Source: Thiobacillus denitrificans
GTDB taxonomy: Bacteria; Pseudomonadota; Gammaproteobacteria; Burkholderiales; Thiobacillaceae
Direction: 5' to 3'
DNA length: 64,000 nucleotides
NCBI GenBank assembly: GCA_020723405.1
Contig: DYIY01000008.1
Coordinates: forward strand, 79,815 to 143,814
Shown here: positions 24,714 through 31,482 of the stretch, piece by piece
Layout of the letters: every line of letters begins with the position of its first letter
Position numbering within the stretch: position 1 is the first letter of the stretch
Translations under genes and position numbers: made by a program
The notes under the pieces: model-generated
What the model was told of the DNA's origin: nothing
Databases searched by the model: none
What the model saw: only the letters and a program-made list of their open reading frames with translations

Positions 24714-25873
24714 CAACGCCCTGCCACGGCCGGCAGGGGCGACTCAGCCGGATACTCCCTGCCGTCCATCCGGCCGAAGCCGAACACGTCCACCTTGTTG
24801 GGGCCGAACTGACTCGCCACGAAAACCAGGTATTCGATCTGGAAATCCGCCGCAGCGTATTTGCTGAACAACGCCACGTTGTCGTAATCCAGGCTGATGC
24901 CCGCCGGCAGGTGCAGGCGCCGGGCCGCGTCGCCCGCCTGGCCGAAGAACAGCAGCAGCTTGCCCTGGCCGTCGAATAGCTGCACGTTCTCGAACGCCGC
25001 GTCGCTGACGTAGATCCGTCCGGCATGATCCACGGCCACGCCCTTGGGCCGGGCGAAACTGCCCGGGGTGGCGCCCACCTCTCCGTAGGTGCGAACCGGC
25101 GTGCCGTCCAGGGTGAAACGCTGCAAGCGGTAATTGCTCGTTTCCGAGATGTACAGATCGCCATCCGGCCCCTGGGAGATGTTCGTCGGGTGGAACAGTT
25201 CACCCGCGCCCGAGCCTGCCTTGCCGAAGACGAAGAGGGTTTTCCCGCTGGCTTTTTCCAATACGTGGATCTGGTGATGCAGCACATCCGTCACGTACAG
25301 CCGGTCGCCCACGATGGCCAGATCGGTCGGACGGAACAAGCCGGCCTTGCCGTAGGCGGTCACGTAACGATCGTCGCGATCGTAGACGAGCACTTGCTCC
25401 CGGCCCGCATCAGCAACGTACTTGGTGCCGTCCCCATCGATTCGGATGTTGATGGGACGCCGCAACTGGCCGTTGGACAAGCTGGCGGGGTAGGAAAAGG
25501 TCTTCCTTGCCAGATCGAACACCGCCACGGCCGCCGCTCCGGTGTCCACGACGTAAAGGCGCCCATCGTACATGGCCGAACCATAGGGCTGGGACAGTTG
25601 CTGGGCGGCCTCGTCTTCACCGAGGACGAAGCGGGCGAAGGCGCTGCTCGGCGCGCGCATGTCCTTTTCACCGGTGAACGTGACCAGGTGCTGGATGCGC
25701 GGCGGATCGGGCAGCGCCGGAAAGAACAGGACCTCCCGGGCCGCCGGGTCTTCCTTCTCCTGGGCCGCCCAGGCAAACGGGGCGAGGCACTGGCCGGCCA
25801 GGAGAAAGCCCGTCAGAAGCCGGCGCAGCAGGACCTTCCCCGCACTGGCCATGCCGGAACGCTCACTTGTCAT
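24713..25873 (-). CDS. Secreted NHL-repeat beta-propeller protein
   Basis: A 386-residue protein with a signal peptide (about 1-37, ending FAWAAQ). About six NHL blades include RLYVVDTGAAAVAVF, KYVADAGREQVLVY, RLYVTDVLHHQIHVL, DLYISETSNYRLQRF and IYVSDAAFENVQLF. A C-terminal extension (about 330-386) is not propeller-like. Paralogue of the NHL lipoprotein in the same operon but without a lipobox. It overlaps the tetrahaem cytochrome gene by 11 bp and the barrel gene by 1 bp (ATGA). Confidence 0.85.
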   Translation of the reverse strand: MTSERSGMASAGKVLLRRLLTGFLLAGQCLAPFAWAAQEKEDPAAREVLFFPALPDPPRIQHLVTFTGEKDMRAPSSAFARFVLGEDEAAQQLSQPYGSAMYDGRLYVVDTGAAAVAVFDLARKTFSYPASLSNGQLRRPINIRIDGDGTKYVADAGREQVLVYDRDDRYVTAYGKAGLFRPTDLAIVGDRLYVTDVLHHQIHVLEKASGKTLFVFGKAGSGAGELFHPTNISQGPDGDLYISETSNYRLQRFTLDGTPVRTYGEVGATPGSFARPKGVAVDHAGRIYVSDAAFENVQLFDGQGKLLLFFGQAGDAARRLHLPAGISLDYDNVALFSKYAAADFQIEYLVFVASQFGPNKVDVFGFGRMDGREYPAESPLPAVAGR

Positions 25874-26516
25874 GGCAGGACAGGCAGATCTTGCTGCCGG
25901 AAGGGTCCACCTTCACCAAACCGGTACCCGAGCCCCCCACGGTGAAGGTGTTGTGCACGTCGTGGCAGGAGCCGCACTCCAGTTTCCCGCCATAGAGGAG
26001 GACCGAACCGATGGTCCCGGTCTTGGTCTGGGTGCCGGAACCGATGGTCACCACCTTGGTGGCCGGATCATGCAGGGAACCGTTCTGGGACGACAGGGTG
26101 GTGTCGTAGGTGAAGCCGATGGGGTGGGAGGACTTCAGGTTGGTTCCCAGGTTGCTGGCCGTGGAAATCATGGTGGTGCCGGTCACGCCGCCGAAACTGT
26201 TCACCGCCACGGTGCCGTCGTGGCAGGACAGGCACAGCTTTGAACTGCCACCCGGCTGGGTGATGGTGGCCTTCAGGGTGGGGCTGCTGTAGAGGGTGTA
26301 GCTTGCCGTGGTGCTGGCGTGGTTCCACAGAGGCGCATCCGCCACGCTGGTGTCGGACTTGTGGGGCGTGTGGCAGGCCACGCAGATGCGTCCACCGGAC
26401 CAGGACGACGACGTGAAGTCGTGGGCCGATCCGGTGATGGTTCCGGCCGTAGCCGGCAGGCTGGCCAGCAGGGCCCCGAGCATCAGGGCCGGGGCTAGAG
26501 TGCGCTGCAGTTTCAT
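25863..26516 (-). CDS. Tetrahaem c-type cytochrome, first gene of the operon
   Basis: A 217-residue secreted cytochrome with a signal peptide (about 1-25, ending PATAG). It has four haem sites, CVACH, CLSCH, CGSCH and CLSCH. The layout, an SAHDF start, HTPHKSD, DAPLWNH, LCLSCHDGTVAVN and a closing CLSCHDK, belongs to the doubled-CXXCH cytochrome group. The size and haem number are like the tetrahaem filament subunit OmcE of Geobacter; that similarity is from memory and untested. GGAGG lies 8 bases before the ATG. It leads a five-gene operon whose last gene repeats its haem arrangement. Confidence 0.85.
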   Translation of the reverse strand: MKLQRTLAPALMLGALLASLPATAGTITGSAHDFTSSSWSGGRICVACHTPHKSDTSVADAPLWNHASTTASYTLYSSPTLKATITQPGGSSKLCLSCHDGTVAVNSFGGVTGTTMISTASNLGTNLKSSHPIGFTYDTTLSSQNGSLHDPATKVVTIGSGTQTKTGTIGSVLLYGGKLECGSCHDVHNTFTVGGSGTGLVKVDPSGSKICLSCHDK

Positions 26517-26819
26517 GTCTGATCCTCCAAGATCAAATTAACGGCCCGGCCTGAACACATGATGCGTGAAGACATCACACGTCATGCATGTCTCATTCCG
26601 GGTTGAGACTCTTACAAACAAACCACCTTCGCCGATTCCATTACATTGTTTATTTGTGATTTTCTAACCAACACCTACGACTTGCAGCCGGTCTGGAAAT
26701 GACCCGGCACTCGTCATATGTGTGCTTTTTACACACACTATGCTAAAGTGTCAAGAAATCGTCACGGGGGTCCGTTTGCGGTGCCTCCTGGAACTCGATA
26801 CGGAATAGAGACCCCCACC
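26517..26819. promoter_or_regulatory. AT-rich divergent promoter region between two cytochrome operons
   Basis: About 300 bp, clearly poorer in G+C than the neighbours, especially 26600-26760. It separates the minus-strand tetrahaem/barrel operon from the plus-strand cytochrome b operon, so both promoters should lie here. No -24/-12 element or FNR box was found. The only strong motif is the inverted repeat at 26719-26737. Confidence 0.6.
26719..26737. promoter_or_regulatory. Inverted repeat TGTGTG-N7-CACACA, possible operator
   Basis: Perfect 6-bp arms around CTTTTTA in the divergent promoter region, about 80 bp before the cytochrome b start. TATGCTAAA directly downstream (26739-26747) could be a -10 region. 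The binding protein is unknown. Confidence 0.4.
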
Positions 26820-27701
26820 ATGAGCGCGGAAATCACTCTCCAACAACCGGCTGAGGAAGCCGTTTCCCCCTTGAGCGTGCGGCTGCGCACCCGGCTGGGC
26901 CACCTGACCCGGGGACTGGCCGTGATCGCCTTGCTGGCGGCGGCCTGGGCCGTGCGTACCCAGGCTTACTACGAGTCCAATTCAGACTTTGCCTACTGGC
27001 TTGGCGTGGTTGGCGGGACCCTCATGCTTGCGCTTCTGGCCTATCCCCTGCGCAAGCGGGTACGCGGCCTGTCCGGGCTGGGCGCGTTGCGCCACTGGTT
27101 CCGCTTTCACATGCTGGCCGGCCTGCTGGGGCCTTTGCTGGTGCTGTTCCACTCCACCTTCCACGTGCGATCCCTGAACGCGGCGGTGGCCCTGGGCAGC
27201 ATGCTGCTGGTGGCGCTGAGCGGCATCATCGGCCGCTTCATCTACCGCCACATCCACCGGGGCCTGTACGGCCGCCGGGCCACCCTGGATGAGCTGAAGA
27301 AGGCGCTGGAGCAGCACCGTGCCGATCTGGCTTCCCGGATGGCTGGGCTGCCGGAGACCGCCCGGGAGATCAGCCAGTTTGCCGATCTGGTCGGCGTGGT
27401 TCCAGAAGGCCGCTGGGAACGCATGCTGCACTTCCTGTCCCTGGGGTTGCGGCGCCGCCTGGCGGGCCTGCGGGCCCGCCGCGCCCTGGCCCGCCAGGGT
27501 GGCCGGGACACCGACGCCGACCTTGCGGCCATGGAAGAATTGATTCGAAATGTCGATCTCACCCTCAAGGCTGCCCAACAGGCGGCCCAGTTCTCCACTT
27601 ATGAACGCCTTTTCTCCCTTTGGCATGCGGTGCACATTCCCTTTCTGTGCATGCTGGTCATCACTGCGCTGGTCCACGTTTTGGCAGTCCACGCCTATTG
27701 A
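26820..27701 (+). CDS. Integral membrane b-type cytochrome-like protein
   Basis: A 293-residue protein with about five membrane segments: near residues 30-48, 60-78, 95-112, 120-140 and 272-290. Histidines lie within or next to them (RFHMLAGLLGPLLVLFHSTFH, RHIHRG, SLWHAVHIPF, LVHVLAVHAY), suited to binding two b haems. A soluble helical loop (about 150-255) contains coiled-coil-like segments. It probably exchanges electrons between quinone and the 21-haem cytochrome encoded next. ATG 26820 is preferred; an ATG at 26718 would start inside the AT-rich regulatory region. Confidence 0.7.
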   Translation: MSAEITLQQPAEEAVSPLSVRLRTRLGHLTRGLAVIALLAAAWAVRTQAYYESNSDFAYWLGVVGGTLMLALLAYPLRKRVRGLSGLGALRHWFRFHMLAGLLGPLLVLFHSTFHVRSLNAAVALGSMLLVALSGIIGRFIYRHIHRGLYGRRATLDELKKALEQHRADLASRMAGLPETAREISQFADLVGVVPEGRWERMLHFLSLGLRRRLAGLRARRALARQGGRDTDADLAAMEELIRNVDLTLKAAQQAAQFSTYERLFSLWHAVHIPFLCMLVITALVHVLAVHAY

Positions 27702-29307
27702 TGCCCCGGCGCGCCTGTCCGGGCGGGTTCTGCTGGCCGTCCTACTCGCCCTCCTCCTCGTCGCCCCGTCCTTCCCGCTCCGTGCCCAGAGCCTGGAGTC
27801 GGCCGTGATGCCGGGCAAGGTCGTTGCCGGCCACGCGAAGCTGGAAAATCAATGCGACAACTGCCACGTGCGCTTCGACCGGGGCGCCCAGAACCGGCTC
27901 TGTCTCGACTGCCACAAGCCGGTGGCGGTGGACGTGGCGGCGGGCCAGGGGTTTCATGGCCGCATGGAGGAGAAACCCTGCCGTTCCTGCCATACCGATC
28001 ACAAGGGCCGCAATGCCCGGGTGGTCAAGCTGGACGAGAAGATCTTCGATCACGCCGGCACCGATTTCGCCCTGCGCGGCAAACACGGCAAGGCCGCCTG
28101 CAAGGAATGCCATCCCGCCGGCAGCAAGCACCGCAAGGCCCCGTCGGATTGCGTCGCCTGCCACCGGGACGACGACAAGCACAAGGGCTCACTGGGTGCG
28201 AAATGCGCCAGTTGCCATGACGAAACCGACTGGAAGAAGGCCCGCTTCGATCATGGCCGGACCCGTTTCGCCCTGCGCGGCGGCCACGAGGATCTGGCCT
28301 GCAACAAATGCCATGCCGACCTGACCTTCGCCAAGACCCCCACCGACTGCCTGAGCTGCCACCGCAAGGATGACGAACACAAGGGCACCTTCGGTGGCCG
28401 CTGCCAGGACTGCCACCGGGAGACCCAGTGGGACCAGCCCTTCTTCGACCATGATCGTAAAACCCGATTCCGTCTGTTGGACAAACACCGCCAGGTGGCC
28501 TGTGCCAAATGCCATACCCAAGCGATCACCCAGAAGAAGACGCCCAACCGCTGTGTGGACTGTCACAAGGCCGACGACGTCCACAAGGGCAGCCTGGGGG
28601 AGAAGTGCGAGTCCTGCCATAACGCCAACCAATGGAAGCAGGGCCGCTTCGACCACGCTCGGGATGCCCGCTTCCCCCTGCGCGACAAGCACGCCGCGGC
28701 CAAGTGCGAGAGCTGCCACAAACCGGGCGCCGCCAGCGCCAAGTTGCCCAACCGCTGCCACGACTGCCACGCCGAGGACGACCGGAAGAAGGGACACAAG
28801 GGCCGTTACGGGGAGAAATGCGAGACCTGCCACAACGAGAAGGCTTTCAAGCCGTCCACCTTTCTGCATGACCGGGACACCCGCTACCTGCTCCGCGACA
28901 AGCACCGGCAGGTGAAGTGCGACGATTGCCACAAGACGCCCAGCCTGTTCGACAAGCTGGGCACCCGCTGCTTCGCCTGCCACGAGCGTACCGACATGGA
29001 GAAGGGCCACAAGGGCCGCTTCGGGGAGAAGTGCGAGACCTGCCATGTGGAGAAGGACTTCATCACCGTCCGCTTCAATCATGACAAGGACACGGCCTTC
29101 ACCCTCGCCGGCAAGCATCGCCAGGCCAAGTGTGCCGCCTGCCACAAGGACCCCTTGAACCAGGGCAAGGGCACCCGCCGCTGTCTGGACTGCCACAAGG
29201 ACGACGACGTGCACTTCGGCAGCTACGACTTGCGCTGCGACCAGTGCCACGTGGCCGACGACTGGCGCAAGGTGATCCGCAAGGACGGGGCCAAGGCGGG
29301 ACCATGA
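27601..29307 (+). CDS. Repetitive 21-haem c-type cytochrome
   Basis: Twenty-one CxxCH motifs in about 540 residues, from CDNCH to CDQCH. A repeat of roughly 60-70 residues carrying three haems recurs about six times, each time reading like GEKCxxCH, then FxHxxxTxFxLxxKH, then CxxCH, KxPxxCxxCH and DDxHKG. A hydrophobic signal (LLAVLLALLLVAPSFPLRAQS) begins only near 27727, so the true start is uncertain. In-frame ATGs at 27601 and 27625 overlap the cytochrome b gene by up to 101 bp, while an unusual ATT at 27697 would sit beside its stop. Periplasmic or surface electron wire with a cytochrome b upstream and a flavin oxidoreductase downstream. Confidence 0.85.
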   Translation: MNAFSPFGMRCTFPFCACWSSLRWSTFWQSTPIDAPARLSGRVLLAVLLALLLVAPSFPLRAQSLESAVMPGKVVAGHAKLENQCDNCHVRFDRGAQNRLCLDCHKPVAVDVAAGQGFHGRMEEKPCRSCHTDHKGRNARVVKLDEKIFDHAGTDFALRGKHGKAACKECHPAGSKHRKAPSDCVACHRDDDKHKGSLGAKCASCHDETDWKKARFDHGRTRFALRGGHEDLACNKCHADLTFAKTPTDCLSCHRKDDEHKGTFGGRCQDCHRETQWDQPFFDHDRKTRFRLLDKHRQVACAKCHTQAITQKKTPNRCVDCHKADDVHKGSLGEKCESCHNANQWKQGRFDHARDARFPLRDKHAAAKCESCHKPGAASAKLPNRCHDCHAEDDRKKGHKGRYGEKCETCHNEKAFKPSTFLHDRDTRYLLRDKHRQVKCDDCHKTPSLFDKLGTRCFACHERTDMEKGHKGRFGEKCETCHVEKDFITVRFNHDKDTAFTLAGKHRQAKCAACHKDPLNQGKGTRRCLDCHKDDDVHFGSYDLRCDQCHVADDWRKVIRKDGAKAGP

Positions 29308-30605
29308 AAACGATGCTGCCCCTCTGGACGATCTACGTCATCCCCCTGGCCGCCGCCTTCACCGCCTACCTGTTCACCCGTCGCCGACGGGAATCACGGG
29401 CCCGGGCCGTGCTCGACAAATCCATCCAGAGCGGGCTCACCGAGCCCGCCAGCCTGCATCCCCGCATCGATCCGGCCATCTGCGTGGGGTCCGGCGCCTG
29501 TACCCGGGCCTGTCCGGAGCACACCCTGGGCATCATCAACGGCAAGGCCCACCTGGTGAATCCCACGGTCTGCATCGGCCACGGCGCCTGCGCCGCCAGC
29601 TGCCCCCTGGGCGCCATCACCCTGGTGTTCGGCACCGCCAAGCGGGGCGTGGACATTCCCTTCGTGAAACCCAACTTCGAAACCAACGTGCCGGGCATCT
29701 ACATCGCCGGCGAACTGGGCGGCATGGGCCTCATCCGCAAAGCGGCCGAGCAGGGACGCCAGGCCATGGACGGCATCGCCGCCAGCCCGGGGGCGGCCGA
29801 CATGCTCGACGTGGTCATCGTCGGCGCCGGCCCCGCCGGCCTGTCGGCCACCCTGGCCGCCATGGAGAAGAAGCTGCGCTTCGTCACCCTGGAGCAGGAG
29901 GACTCCCTGGGCGGCACGGTCTATCACTATCCGCGCAACAAGATCGTCATGACCCAACCCGTCGTCCTGCCCCTGGCCGGCAAAGTCCCCCTGGGCGAGA
30001 TCTCCAAGGAAAGCCTCCTGGAGTTCTGGCAGGGGCTGGTGGCGCGCTTCTCCATCCCCATCAACTTCAGCGAACGCATGGAGAAGATCGAGCCGGTGGA
30101 CGGCGGCTACCGGGTGCGCACCCCGCACCACGAGTACCTGACCCGATCCGTGCTCCTCGCCATCGGCCGGCGCGGCACGCCGCGCAAGCTGGGCGTGCCC
30201 GGGGAAGAACACGCCAAGGTGGTCTACCGTCTCATCGACCCGGAGCAGTACCGGGGCCGCAAGGTGCTGGTGGTGGGCGGCGGCGACAGCGCCATCGAGG
30301 CCGCCGTGGCCCTGGCCGAACAAGCGGACACCAGCGTGGCTTTGTCCTATCGCGGCGAGTCCTTTGGCCGGGTCAAGCAGAAGAACCGGGAACGGGTGGC
30401 GGAAGCAGAGCAGGCGGGCCGCCTGCGGGTCATGTTGAATTCCCAGGTGGGACGCATCGACGAGAACTGGGTGTCCATGGACCATGCCGGCGAGCCGGTC
30501 ATGCTGGAGAACGACTACGTCATCGTCTGCGCCGGCGGCGTGCTGCCCACCCCCATGCTCAAGGAGATGGGCATCCGCGTGGAGACCAAGTTCGGCACCG
30601 AATAG
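29304..30605 (+). CDS. Membrane-anchored ferredoxin-flavin oxidoreductase
   Basis: A 433-residue protein. A membrane segment at about 7-24 is followed by basic residues. A two-motif ferredoxin region (about 52-100) comes next. Then a thioredoxin-reductase-like FAD/NAD(P) module has GAGPAGLS (about 174-181) and GGGDSAIEAA (about 330-339). There is no CxxC redox disulfide. Both Fe-S motifs lack the usual second cysteine: C-x2-S-x2-C-x3-C and C-x2-H-x2-C-x3-C. It probably faces the cytoplasm and connects NAD(P)H or ferredoxin to the membrane cytochrome b and 21-haem protein. It overlaps the cytochrome gene by 4 bp. Confidence 0.75.
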   Translation: MKTMLPLWTIYVIPLAAAFTAYLFTRRRRESRARAVLDKSIQSGLTEPASLHPRIDPAICVGSGACTRACPEHTLGIINGKAHLVNPTVCIGHGACAASCPLGAITLVFGTAKRGVDIPFVKPNFETNVPGIYIAGELGGMGLIRKAAEQGRQAMDGIAASPGAADMLDVVIVGAGPAGLSATLAAMEKKLRFVTLEQEDSLGGTVYHYPRNKIVMTQPVVLPLAGKVPLGEISKESLLEFWQGLVARFSIPINFSERMEKIEPVDGGYRVRTPHHEYLTRSVLLAIGRRGTPRKLGVPGEEHAKVVYRLIDPEQYRGRKVLVVGGGDSAIEAAVALAEQADTSVALSYRGESFGRVKQKNRERVAEAEQAGRLRVMLNSQVGRIDENWVSMDHAGEPVMLENDYVIVCAGGVLPTPMLKEMGIRVETKFGTE

Positions 30606-30640
30606 CCGGCCCGGGCCCCCGGGCCGGCGTCTTCAGTTTT
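30605..30640 (+). terminator. Strong hairpin terminator after the cytochrome b operon
   Basis: GCCGGCCCGGG (30605-30615) pairs with CCCGGGCCGGC (30618-30628), an 11-bp stem beginning at the stop codon. It is followed by GTCTTCAGTTTT, a fair T-tract. Confidence 0.65.
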
Positions 30641-30696
30641 CGCCGAAAAGGTCGATATGGGCAGCAATGCCGATTTCCTTTGCGAGGGGTATTTTC

Positions 30697-31482
30697 ATGG
30701 TCCCTGCCACCCTGGCCCGCATGGCCGCCTTCCTGCTTGCGCTGTCGTCCTCGGCCGCCGCCCTGGCCCAGCAGGTCCGCCCCGAAATCCTCATCTACTG
30801 CGGCATCACCATGGTCCGCCCCATGACCGAGATCGCCCGGGCCTTCGAGCAGAAGGAGAACGTGAAGATCACCCTGGCCCAGGGGGGCTCGGAAGACCTG
30901 TACCAGGCGCTCAAGAAGAGCCACCAGGGAGACCTGTACCTGCCCGGCGAGCCCACGTATCGCAGCAAATACCTGAATGAGGGCCTGCTCGGGGACGTGG
31001 TCACCGTGGGCTACAACCAATTGGCCATCGTGGTGAAGAAGGGCAATCCCAAGCGGGTGAAGGGCGACCCGAAGGAACTCTTGCGCGCTGACCTGACGGT
31101 GCTCATCGGCAATGCCGACTCGGGCAGCGTGGGCAAGGAAACCAAGGACGTGCTGGAAAGCGCCGGCCTTTACCAGAAGGTGCTGGACGTGGCCGTCTAC
31201 CTGGCCCCCGACTCCCGGGTGCTGAACAACGCCATGAAGAAGGGCGAGGCCGACGTCATCCTCAACTGGCGGGCCACGGCCTTCTTCCCGGACAACGTGG
31301 CAGCGGTGGACGTGGTGGATCTGAGCCCGAAACTGGCCAAGCCCCAGGCCCTGCTCCTCAACCTGCTCACCTTCTCGGAACACAAGGACCTGGCCAAGCG
31401 CTTCATGGCCTTCACCGCCGGTGAGGAAGGCCAGGCCATCTACCGCAAATGGGGCTTCCTGGACAACAAGGCGCTGAATTGA
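30697..31482 (+). CDS. Extracellular solute-binding protein (molybdate/oxyanion ModA-like)
   Basis: A 261-residue periplasmic binding protein with a signal peptide (about 1-25, ending AAALAQQ). The mature part looks like a type II binding fold of the ModA group: ILIYCGITMVRPMTEIARAFE at the N-terminus, QGGSEDLYQAL, and GNADSGSVGKETK. No ABC permease or ATPase follows; instead a membrane hybrid kinase starts inside its stop codon, so it is more likely the sensor of that kinase than a transporter part. The ligand is unknown. ATG 30697 sits behind GAGGGG. Confidence 0.75.
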   Translation: MVPATLARMAAFLLALSSSAAALAQQVRPEILIYCGITMVRPMTEIARAFEQKENVKITLAQGGSEDLYQALKKSHQGDLYLPGEPTYRSKYLNEGLLGDVVTVGYNQLAIVVKKGNPKRVKGDPKELLRADLTVLIGNADSGSVGKETKDVLESAGLYQKVLDVAVYLAPDSRVLNNAMKKGEADVILNWRATAFFPDNVAAVDVVDLSPKLAKPQALLLNLLTFSEHKDLAKRFMAFTAGEEGQAIYRKWGFLDNKALN

